Below are positions 42,414 through 50,900 of a stretch of 64,000 nt of DNA, one piece after another; within the stretch, counting starts at the first letter, position 1; the number at the start of each line of letters is the position of its first letter. The notes under the pieces were generated by a model, which was given only the letters and a program-made list of their open reading frames with translations, was not told where the DNA came from and ran no database searches. The translations under genes were made by a program, and so were the position numbers. Source of the stretch: Ralstonia sp. NFACC01 (lineage in GTDB: Bacteria > Pseudomonadota > Gammaproteobacteria > Burkholderiales > Burkholderiaceae); contig NZ_FOWV01000013.1 of assembly GCF_900115545.1 (NCBI RefSeq), forward strand, positions 1 through 64,000. Reading direction: 5' to 3'.

Positions 42414-43232
42414 ATGCCTGCCCGCAAACCAACCGGCGATGCCGGTCCGCCCGCCGTTCCACCTGCCCGCGAGTTCACCATCGATGAACTGGCGCGCGCG
42501 GCTGAAACCACTGTCCGCAACGTCCGCTCGTATCAGGACCGCGGCTTGATCGATCCGCCCGAGCGGCGTGGTCGCGTGGGGATCTACACGCAGGCGCATC
42601 TGGGGCGGCTCAAGCTCATCAATCACCTGCTCGGGCGCGGCTACACGCTCTCCAACATCCAGGAGCTGCTCAAGGCCATCGTCGAGGGCCATGACCTACG
42701 CTCCATCCTTGGGCTCGAATCCGCCATCGCCAGCCCGTGGTCGGATGAGTCGCCCAAGCACTACTCGCTCCTGGCGCTGGCCAAGCTCTTTGGCCGTGCC
42801 ATGTCGCGTCAGGCGCTGGCGCGGGCCATCTCGCTTGGCCTGCTTGAACCCGACGGCCTCGGCTACCTGGCGCGCAGCCCCAAAGCGCTGCTCGCCGGCG
42901 CGCAAATGGCAAAGGCCGGTTTCCCGCTTGTCGAAGTGCTCGACATCATCGAGCGTGCCCGGCCGCATACGCAGGCGGTGGCCGACGATCTCGTCTCCAT
43001 GGTCGTGCGCGAACTCGACAAGTACGGCAGCGATCTGCCGCCGGTCGAAGACGTGCCGCGTCTGGTCGACGTGATCTGGCGCATCCGTCCGCTGGCGCTG
43101 GTGGCGGTTGAAGCCGAACTGATGCGCGCGCTTGAGACGGCCGCCAACAAATACCTGGGCGACCGCGTGGCGCAGGTCATCGAGCACATGCATGAACCGC
43201 CGGGCAGCGCACCCGGGCCGGACAAAGGCTAG
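42414..43232 (+). CDS. MerR-family transcriptional regulator
   Basis: It has 272 residues. The N-terminal winged HTH reads FTIDELARAAETTVRNVRSY and GLIDPPERRGRVGIYTQAHL, then the helix LGRGYTLSNIQELLKAI. The large C-terminal domain (about 95-260) is a helical ligand domain unlike the metal-binding short MerR proteins: no conserved Cys is present, so an organic ligand is likely. It lies between the paralog pair (divergent) and the monooxygenase operon (convergent); it could control either. Confidence 0.88.
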   Translation: MPARKPTGDAGPPAVPPAREFTIDELARAAETTVRNVRSYQDRGLIDPPERRGRVGIYTQAHLGRLKLINHLLGRGYTLSNIQELLKAIVEGHDLRSILGLESAIASPWSDESPKHYSLLALAKLFGRAMSRQALARAISLGLLEPDGLGYLARSPKALLAGAQMAKAGFPLVEVLDIIERARPHTQAVADDLVSMVVRELDKYGSDLPPVEDVPRLVDVIWRIRPLALVAVEAELMRALETAANKYLGDRVAQVIEHMHEPPGSAPGPDKG

Positions 43233-43323
43233 TGTCTCCGGCGCGCCCTTGCGTGGGGCGCGCCTTATCTATTTCTAGTTTGATCCCGATACGACGGGTG
43301 CTGCAGGCGTTTTGAATGCCTGC

Positions 43324-44220
43324 TCAAGATCCCGCTGCACCTGCGGTTGAGAGCTTGCGGCGGATTGACGGCGACGGCGCTTCGCCGTTTGCAGCGGCGT
43401 AGGCTTCGATTTCCGAAATCAGCTTGGGCAGGCGTTCGAGTGCGTCACGGTTGTCTTCATCCCACGGGTGGAATGAGGGTCGGAAGAAGTCGAAGAACTC
43501 CGGGATGATCTTGCGCAGCGGCGCCGGGTGAATCCACAGGAAATGGAACGCCTTGCCGAGGCCGAGGAATTTGTGCTTGACGGTGCGATCCGCAAAGATC
43601 AGCCGCAAGTGCACGTAGAAGACCATCGCCCAGAAGGTAACGGTCGTCACCAACATCGTCAGCGTGCGCGTGAGGTAGCGGCCCACGCCCGGCTTGATGG
43701 CCAGATTCCATACGTCGTAGCTGACGGCCTTGTGCTCGGTCTCTTCCATGGCGTGCCACAGCCAGACCTGGCGATAGCCGGGTTCCGAGTTGCGGCCCAG
43801 GCCGTCTTCATGTGAAAGCACCTGGCCGGCCAGCATGGCGGTGTAGTGCTCCAGCGCCACGGTCACGGCCAACTGGTGCGACTTGGGCGTGTACTTGCGC
43901 AGCACGTTCAGGAACTTGCCAATAAAGCGGTCGATGCGCGTGGCGGGCAGGCCGGCCCGGTCGAGCAGGTCGTTGTAGAGCACGTGCTCGCGCGTGTGCA
44001 TGGCTTCCTGGCCAATGAAACCGGCCACGGCCTGCTTGAGTTCGGGGTCGGTCACCAGATGGCGGTAGTTGCGCACGCTGTCCATGAAGAAGCGCTCGCC
44101 GGTCGGGAAGAAGATCGACAGCGCGTTCAGGAAGTGGGTGACGTGCGTGCCTCGCTCGTGCCAGTTGCTGATGCGATCAGCCGGCAGGTGAGGATGCACG
44201 TCGCGGCGGACTGGCATCAT
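43324..44220 (-). CDS. PF10118-type metal-dependent hydrolase
   Basis: It has 298 residues from ATG 44220 (AGGAG upstream). The family pattern is visible: HFLNALSIFFPTGERFFMDS, FIGQEAMHTREHVLYND, ALEHYTAMLAGQVL, and WHAMEETEHKAVSYDVW. The repeated Glu/His motifs (ExxxH, EH) suggest a di-metal site like the ferritin-like superfamily. It lies last in the four-gene operon with a monooxygenase, SDR and alpha/beta hydrolase and overlaps the hydrolase gene. Physiological substrate unknown. Confidence 0.85.
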   Translation of the reverse strand: MMPVRRDVHPHLPADRISNWHERGTHVTHFLNALSIFFPTGERFFMDSVRNYRHLVTDPELKQAVAGFIGQEAMHTREHVLYNDLLDRAGLPATRIDRFIGKFLNVLRKYTPKSHQLAVTVALEHYTAMLAGQVLSHEDGLGRNSEPGYRQVWLWHAMEETEHKAVSYDVWNLAIKPGVGRYLTRTLTMLVTTVTFWAMVFYVHLRLIFADRTVKHKFLGLGKAFHFLWIHPAPLRKIIPEFFDFFRPSFHPWDEDNRDALERLPKLISEIEAYAAANGEAPSPSIRRKLSTAGAAGS

Positions 44221-45239
44221 GGGCGGTTCTCCTGGAATGTGGTTTCTGAAAGGCGCATCGATGCGCGCCCCTGATCTAGGAATGCGCAGAGGTCGGTCCC
44301 CACTCGCACGGGGTCTTCCTCCATCGGGATGTGGCCGAGCGCCGGGTACATGCGCAGCGTGGCGCCGGGAATGCGGCGGGCGAATTCGCCGGCATGCGCG
44401 GGCGGGATCCACCGGTCGCGCTGGCCCCAGAGGATGAGCGTGGGCACTCGGATCGAGGCCAGCCCGCTGGTATCGACATCGTCAAAGCGGAACTTCGGCA
44501 CCATCTTGCCGATGGCCTGTCGTGCACCGTCGGCATAGAAGAAATCGGCGTAGCGGCGCAGCGTGGGTTCGGACACGCGCGACGGGTCGCCATACACATC
44601 GCGCGTGGCGGCGCGGATGATCCCCTCGGGCAGCATCCACGGCGATGTCAGCCGCACGCCCAGGTGATTGAACAGATCGATGTAGATCGGCAGCTTCATC
44701 GGAAAGCCTGCCGAATCGATCAGCACGAGCTTCTCGACGCGGCCGGGGTGCCGCACGGCAAAATCCCACGACACCATGCCGCCCAGCGAGTTGCCGATCA
44801 GGGTGAGTTTCGACAAGCCCAACGTATCGACAAACGCGTCGATGAAGTCGCGATACAGCGGCAGTTCCATCGTGCGCGGGCGGCCTTGTGCGTCGCGCAG
44901 CGGGCCGGTGATGCCGAATGGCGGCAGGTCGAGCCGGATCACGCGATAGCGCCGCGTGAGCTGCGGCAGCACGCCGTCCCACGTATGCAGTGACGCGCCA
45001 AAACCGTGGATCAGCAGCAACGTGCCTTCGGCGTTGGCAGCGCCTTCGTCGGTGTAATGCACGCGCGTACCCATCAACGGCAGGTAGCGCGATTGCGGCT
45101 TGGCGTAGCGTGCGATCAGCACATCGCGGCCGATGCTGCGCAGGCCGATGCGGCCGGGGCGCAGCATGGCGCGTGCAACGTTGAGCAGGTTCGCGCGCGG
45201 GGGGCTGGCGAACAATTCTCCGGTGGTGGCCGTGTTCAT
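44217..45239 (-). CDS. Alpha/beta hydrolase
   Basis: It has 340 residues with the canonical fold: oxyanion-hole loop LLIHGFGASLHTWDG, nucleophile elbow GNSLGG, acid in LWGQRDRWIPP, and the histidine in ALGHIPMEEDP. Length fits an esterase/epoxide-hydrolase-like enzyme. It follows the SDR gene by 10 nt and overlaps the PF10118 gene. In monooxygenase clusters of this kind, such enzymes hydrolyse the ester or lactone made by a Baeyer-Villiger step; that assignment is by context. Confidence 0.9.
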   Translation of the reverse strand: MNTATTGELFASPPRANLLNVARAMLRPGRIGLRSIGRDVLIARYAKPQSRYLPLMGTRVHYTDEGAANAEGTLLLIHGFGASLHTWDGVLPQLTRRYRVIRLDLPPFGITGPLRDAQGRPRTMELPLYRDFIDAFVDTLGLSKLTLIGNSLGGMVSWDFAVRHPGRVEKLVLIDSAGFPMKLPIYIDLFNHLGVRLTSPWMLPEGIIRAATRDVYGDPSRVSEPTLRRYADFFYADGARQAIGKMVPKFRFDDVDTSGLASIRVPTLILWGQRDRWIPPAHAGEFARRIPGATLRMYPALGHIPMEEDPVRVGTDLCAFLDQGRASMRLSETTFQENRP

Positions 45240-45249
45240 CGGCGGCCTC

Positions 45250-46140
45250 CTACTTTGCGCGGGCGGTGGCCGGCGCCGTATCGTCGCGCAGCGCCTTTTT
45301 GCGCGTGCGGCGGGCTTCGCGCACGACCAGCGCCTGGTATGCGGCCGGCAGCACGCGGGCCATCACATCGGCGGCGTGGGCGTCGGGGCCGATCAGCACG
45401 CGGCGCTTGTTCTTGCGCACGCCGTCCAGGATCACCTCCGCGGCCTTGTCTGCCGAGGTGATGAAGAACTTCTCGAATTCCGCCTTGCCCTGCTGTTCGT
45501 CGCGCACCAGGAAGCCGTTCATGCTCGGCGAGACGCGGCTCGACTTGGCAATGTTGGTCTTGATGCCGCCCGGATGGACGCACGTGGCCGACACGCCGCA
45601 GTTCATCAGATCCAGTTCCTGGCGCAGCGCCTCGGTGTAGCCGCGCACGGCGTATTTGCTGGCGTTGTAGGCCCCCATGCCCGGCTGCGCAAAGATGCCG
45701 AAGATGCTCGACGTGTTGATGATGTGGCCGTTGCCGGTCGCCTTGAGCAGCGGCAGAAACGCCTTGGTGCCGTGCACGACGCCCCAGAAATTGATGTTCA
45801 TGATCCAGGCGAGTTCGTCGTCTTCCATGCCTTCGATCGTGCTGGACAGCGCCACGCCCGCGTTATTGAAGATCAGGTTGACCTTGCCGTGCGCGGCGGC
45901 CGCTTCTTCGGCCCAGCGGTACACGGCGGCGCGGTCAGCCACGTCGACGGCGTGCGTGGTCACGCGGATGCGGTCGCCTTCATGCGCGCGCACCAGTTGC
46001 AGCGTCTGCGCGAGCGCCGCTTCGTTGCGATCGGCCAGCGCGAGGTGGCAGCCTTCGCGTGCCAGCTGCAGCGCCAGCGAGCGACCCATGCCCGACGCGG
46101 CACCCGTGATGGCGGCAACCTGATTGTTGAATGACTTCAT
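45250..46140 (-). CDS. Short-chain dehydrogenase/reductase
   Basis: It has 296 residues. NAD(P) loop TGAASGMGRSLALQLA, then LADRNEAALAQ, NNAGVALSSTIEG, catalytic Ser in INTSSIFGIFAQ, and YxxxK in YNASKYAVRGY. The C-terminal end (about 200-296) is longer than in minimal SDRs, with a Lys/Arg-rich tail. An AAGGAG lies ahead of the ATG. Second in the monooxygenase operon; it could oxidise an alcohol to the ketone substrate of the monooxygenase. Confidence 0.92.
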   Translation of the reverse strand: MKSFNNQVAAITGAASGMGRSLALQLAREGCHLALADRNEAALAQTLQLVRAHEGDRIRVTTHAVDVADRAAVYRWAEEAAAAHGKVNLIFNNAGVALSSTIEGMEDDELAWIMNINFWGVVHGTKAFLPLLKATGNGHIINTSSIFGIFAQPGMGAYNASKYAVRGYTEALRQELDLMNCGVSATCVHPGGIKTNIAKSSRVSPSMNGFLVRDEQQGKAEFEKFFITSADKAAEVILDGVRKNKRRVLIGPDAHAADVMARVLPAAYQALVVREARRTRKKALRDDTAPATARAK

Positions 46141-46168
46141 GGCGTGGTCTCCTTGGGGCTGGCGCGCG

Positions 46169-47791
46169 TCAGACGCGGTCGAGCGCTTCTTCGTTAGGGG
46201 TGTTCTGAGCGGCGGGCACTGTGCGGGCAGGCACGCGCAACGGCACGCCCTTCGGTACCGTCATCGGGCGCGTGCGGTAATCCGCCAGCCGGAAATGCGC
46301 GGTCGCGCGACGGAACTGCCACGTGAATCCCGGCCACAGCGTCGTGTTCTTGCCGGTCTTCGGGTCGAGGTACCAGCTCACGCAGCCGCCGGCAGACCAG
46401 ATCGCATTCGACAGCCGCTTCTGGATGCCGTCGTTGAAGCGGCGCTGCACGTCGGGGCGTACGTCGATGGCCGCCACGTTGTGCGCACGCATCGACTTGA
46501 GCGCGTCGACGATGTACGCCACCTGCGACTCGATCATGAACACCATCGACGAGTGGCCGAGTCCCGTGTTCGGGCCCACCACCATGAAGAAGTTCGGAAA
46601 GCCCGACACCGTGGTGCCGAGGTAGGCCTCGGCGCCGTGCTTGTCCCACGCGTCGACAATGTCCACGCCTTGGCTGCCAAGCAGCACGCCGCGCGGGAAC
46701 GGGTCCGTTGCATGAAAACCCGTGCCGAAGATCAGGCAATCGACTTCGCGCCGCGTGCCATCGGTGGTGACGATGGCATTGGGTTCGACGCGTGCGATGC
46801 CGGAGGTGATGACGTCGACGTTCTCGCGCGTAAGCGCCGGGTAATAGTCGTTCGAGATCAGGATGCGCTTGCAGCCGATGGTGTAGTTCGGTGTGACCTT
46901 CTCGCGCAGCACGGGATCGGCAATGCGGCGCTTGATATGACCGCGCGCCATGCGCTCCACCGCCTTCATCAGCTTCGGATGGATCACAAAGCCGAGCACG
47001 CGCGATTCCAACATCCAATAGATGCTCGTGCGCATCAGCTTTTGCGTGAACGGCAGGTGGCGGAACAGCCAATGCTCCGCGCGGGACACCTTGCGGTCGG
47101 GCTTGGGCAGGATCCACGGTGGTGTGCGCTGATACAGGTCAAGGCGGCCGACCTTTGGCGCAATCTGCGGCACGAACTGGATGGCCGAGGCGCCAGTGCC
47201 GATCACGGCCACGCGCTTGTCGCGCAGGTCGTAGTCGTGCTCCCACAATTGCGAGTGGAAAGCCTTGCCCTGGAAGTTTTCGATGCCGGGAATGTTCGGC
47301 CAGGCCGGACGGCTCAGGCCGCCCATGCCGGAGATCAGCGTGCGGGCACGGTAGCGGCGGCCGTCGGCCATTTCCAGGTTCCACACGCCCGCAGCGTCGT
47401 CGAAGGCCGCGCGCGCCAGTTCGTGATGGAAGCGCACATGCGGGCGCACGCCAAATTCATCGGTGCAGCGCTCCAGATACGCGCGGATTTCTGGTTGCGG
47501 CGAATACATGCGCGACCAGTCCGGATTGGGCGCGAACGAAAACGAATACAGGTGCGATTGCACATCGCACGCGCAGCCGGGGTAATGGTTGTCGCGCCAC
47601 GTGCCGCCGACAGACCCCGCTTTTTCGAAGACCAGGAAGTTGTCGATGCCGTTCTGCTTGAGCTGGATCGCCATGCCCAGGCCGGCAAATCCCGTCCCGA
47701 TGATGGCGGCATCGATCAGGATGGGGGCGTCAGGGCTGCGCGGGGTCGGCGCAAAAGCGTCGGGGCGCGGAAAATCGGTCCGTGCGTTCAC
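46169..47791 (-). CDS. Flavin-containing Baeyer-Villiger-type monooxygenase
   Basis: It has 540 residues, starting at GTG 47791 with GGAGA upstream. First dinucleotide loop IIGTGFAGLGMAIQLKQ (FAD), fingerprint FQGKAFHSQLWEHDYD (FxGxxxHxxxW type), second loop VAVIGTGASAIQFVPQIA (NADPH), and CACDVQSHLYSFSF. These mark type I Baeyer-Villiger or related class B monooxygenases. It leads the operon with SDR, alpha/beta hydrolase and PF10118 hydrolase, a grouping like the mymA-type clusters of actinobacteria. Substrate unknown (ketone or lipid). Confidence 0.92.
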   Translation of the reverse strand: MNARTDFPRPDAFAPTPRSPDAPILIDAAIIGTGFAGLGMAIQLKQNGIDNFLVFEKAGSVGGTWRDNHYPGCACDVQSHLYSFSFAPNPDWSRMYSPQPEIRAYLERCTDEFGVRPHVRFHHELARAAFDDAAGVWNLEMADGRRYRARTLISGMGGLSRPAWPNIPGIENFQGKAFHSQLWEHDYDLRDKRVAVIGTGASAIQFVPQIAPKVGRLDLYQRTPPWILPKPDRKVSRAEHWLFRHLPFTQKLMRTSIYWMLESRVLGFVIHPKLMKAVERMARGHIKRRIADPVLREKVTPNYTIGCKRILISNDYYPALTRENVDVITSGIARVEPNAIVTTDGTRREVDCLIFGTGFHATDPFPRGVLLGSQGVDIVDAWDKHGAEAYLGTTVSGFPNFFMVVGPNTGLGHSSMVFMIESQVAYIVDALKSMRAHNVAAIDVRPDVQRRFNDGIQKRLSNAIWSAGGCVSWYLDPKTGKNTTLWPGFTWQFRRATAHFRLADYRTRPMTVPKGVPLRVPARTVPAAQNTPNEEALDRV

Positions 47792-47830
47792 GTGGTGTCT
47801 CCGTGGGCACCACTTGGGCGCCTCTTAATG

Positions 47831-47848
47831 TGACATTGATCGATGTCA
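47831..47848. promoter_or_regulatory. 18-bp palindrome before the monooxygenase operon
   Basis: Inverted repeat TGACAT-TGATCG-ATGTCA, 40-57 nt upstream of the GTG start at 47791. It resembles operators for TetR- or AraC-type repressors. A second, unrelated palindrome lies at 47903-47922. Regulator unknown; MerR at 42414 or a distant TetR are candidates. Confidence 0.5.
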
Positions 47849-47902
47849 TCGTAGGAGGCTGCCTAGACCGAGTCAATCGACCGATTGGAACGGTTCATCT
47901 AA

Positions 47903-47922
47903 AAGCGATGCATCGATCGCTT
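47903..47922. promoter_or_regulatory. 20-bp palindrome farther upstream of the monooxygenase operon
   Basis: Inverted repeat AAGCGAT-GCATCG-ATCGCTT between the hybrid-kinase stop and the monooxygenase start, flanked by two AACGGTT words (47889-47895 and 47925-47931). It may be a second operator or part of a short bidirectional control region. Confidence 0.4.
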
Positions 47923-47936
47923 GAAACGGTTTTCCC

Positions 47937-50900
47937 TTAGGAATCCGTCACTTGCGTGCGGTGCACAACGTCAGGGGCTGCCGGCGCGAAGGCACTCAAC
48001 AACGCGTTGATGTGCGCAAGAAGCCGCATGACATGGCGCCCCGAGAGGCGGATGTCACGCTCGCTACCGTCATGCACAGCATGGAGGAAGGCTTCCAACG
48101 TGGCGTCGACGCTCGGGTTGTGCAGCAGCGCCAGCGCGCCTCCGGTGCGATGGGCCCACTGGCGCAGCGCTACGCGGTCCATTGCGTCCAGCAGCGGCTG
48201 CAGCCGCTGCGCATCCTCGGCCAGCGACGACAGGAAGACCTGTGCCAGCCCGGCTACGGCAGGGTCGGCCCCCAGCGCGGCGTGCAGATCGTCGAGCGAC
48301 AGGGCGAATGGCCCCTCCAGGGGCGCTTCCGCAGGTTCTGCGGCTTCCCATAGCGCAGACAGCGCGTCTTGCAGCGTGACAAGCGTGGTGGGTTTCAGCA
48401 GGCTTGCGTCCATTCCCACGGCACGGCACCGCGCGTGCTCCTCGGCGAGCGTGGTTGCCGTGATGGCGATGATGGGTAGGCGAGGGCCGCCGGCGCGCTC
48501 TTCGTGGCGGATGTGCCGCGCCAGGTCGAAGCCGTCCATGCGCGGCATGTGGCAGTCCGTGAGCAACGCATCGAAATGATGTTCGTGCAGACGCTCGAGC
48601 GCGACGACGCCATCTTCGGCCAGCGTGACGCGATAACCCAGTAGCCGGAGTTGCTTGGCGATCAGTTCACGGTTGATCGGGTGGTCTTCCGCCACGAGGA
48701 TGTGCGCGCCCGGCGCATCACAGGGTGTTGGGGCCGGCAGCGCATGTGCAGCGGCGCTGGTCGCCTGCAGATGATCAGATGGGGGGAGCGCGCGCTCGCA
48801 CGCCTGCACAAATGCGTGCCAGTTCAGAGGATTGATGCTCAGCGTGTTGCCGGGTCCGGAATAACACGCTTCCGGGGTGATGCGGATGGCGCGCGCATCC
48901 GCCTGGGCGGTCGAGCTCAAGAGGAGGTCGGCGTTGGCGACGGGGCCCGCTTGCAGTCCGGCTGCGATCGCGAATTGCGTGAGGCTGTGCCGCACAGCCG
49001 GGTCGTCCACAACAATGGCAACGCTGCAGCCCGCCAGTTGCGGCAACGCATACCGTGCCTTAAGCATCGGCACGGCTAAATGCAGCGTGACCGCCGTGCC
49101 GTGCCCGGGCGCACTCTCCATGACGAGCTTGCCGCCCATCAGGCCGGCAAGCTGGCGAGAAATCGCCAGGCCCAGACCGGTGCCGCCGTAGCGCCGCGTG
49201 GTCGAGCGCTCAGCCTGCACGAATGGTGCAAACAGCGTGGCCTGGACCTCGGATGAGATCCCGATGCCCGTATCCCTGACGCAGATGGCAAGGTGCGCCG
49301 TGTCGTTCTCGATGCGCGTGCACTCCGCCGAAAGCCGCACGCTGCCCGTGTCGGTGAACTTGATGGCGTTGGAGAGCAGGTTGAAGAGGATCTGCCGTAG
49401 ACGAATGCTGTCGACCGAGACGCTGGCCGGTACGTTGGCGGCCACGTCCACGTGCACGGCGAGCGCCTTCTCGTGGGCGCGGCTTGCCAGCAGGCCGACC
49501 GTGCCGTCAAAGACCTCGCGCAAGTCTGTGGGCGACGGCGAGATGTCCAGTCGACCGGCCTCGACCTTTGCGTAATCGAGGATGTCATCGAGGATGTGCA
49601 GCAGGGCGCGCCCCGAATCCTGCACCATCGAGACCATCTGCTTCTGCTCGCCTTCGAGCTTCGTCTGCTGCAGCAGCTCGACCAGCCCAAGCACGCCGTT
49701 CATGGGCGTGCGGATTTCGTGGCTCATCATGGCCAGGAAGCGATCCTTCGCATGCAACGCCGATTCCGCTGCGTTCTTGGCCGCTTCGAGTGCGTCGGCT
49801 TGCTCGCGCTCCGTGGTGACGTCGCTCACGTAGCCGTTCCAGACCGTACGGCCGTCCGGCTCGCGATGCGGGATCGACCGCGCGTGCAGCCAGCGCACCG
49901 CACCGTCTTCGCAGACATGGCGGAATTGCTGGTCGAACGGCGTCAACTGCTGCGCCGAGACGAGCACCGTGTCGAGCATGCGCTGCCGGTCGTCTTCGTG
50001 AATGAGCCGTTCCGGCGTGGATAGGTAGCTCAGCAGATCCTGAGGCTGTGCGCCCAGCGTTTCGTGGGCCTTGCCTGCGACGTAGGTGATGCGGCCCCGT
50101 GTCTGGCCGGGCGGCAGCTCAAATTGATAGACCAGCGCCGGCAGCGATTCGGTGACTTCGCGCAAGCGCTGCTCGAGGCGCTCCGCGCGCGCCTGCGCTT
50201 CCCGGATCTCGCTGATGTCGACCAGCGAGGCCACGGTGCCCGCAGGTTGTCCGTCCGACAGGTGGAACGGTTCGATCCAGTACAGCACGTTGCGTGATTG
50301 CCCGTCAGGCGTGTCAATGACGAGTTCTTCGCGGGTGCTTTCGCAGGTCTGCACAGCGCGCCGGTTGATATCGGCCAGCGGCGCCGTGGTGCTGACCGAA
50401 TACAGGCCCAGTTCCTGCGGCGTACGCCCGAGCAGCGATACGCGTGTCCGGCCGAACATATTGCAGAACGCCGCATTCACCGCCACGTAACGGTGCGCCG
50501 CGTCCTTGGCGACGAGCGGGAACGGTACCGCTTCCATCAGCGCACGCTGGAAGCTCAGTTGGCGGGCAAGGCTTTCTTCGGCGCGGCGGCGCTGGTGGTT
50601 TTCGCGGCGTAGCTGCATCTGCTTGATGAACAGTGCGATCAGCGCCGCCAGCACCAGGGCGGCTACCGGCCCAAACTTGGCGAGCACGGCCGACGCCGAC
50701 GGGCCAAGCTGGTAGCTGACCGACAGCCATTTGTTGCGGATGGTCACCTGCTCGCCTTGGGGCATGGCAAAGAGCGCGCGGTTGATGAGTGGAACCAGTG
50801 CGGCGTATTGCGCCGACACGCCCACGCCGATGCTCTCGATCGTGTTCGCAGAACCCGTGACCTTCAGTTCCCCCGGAAAGTGATGGCGGATGAGCGCGTC

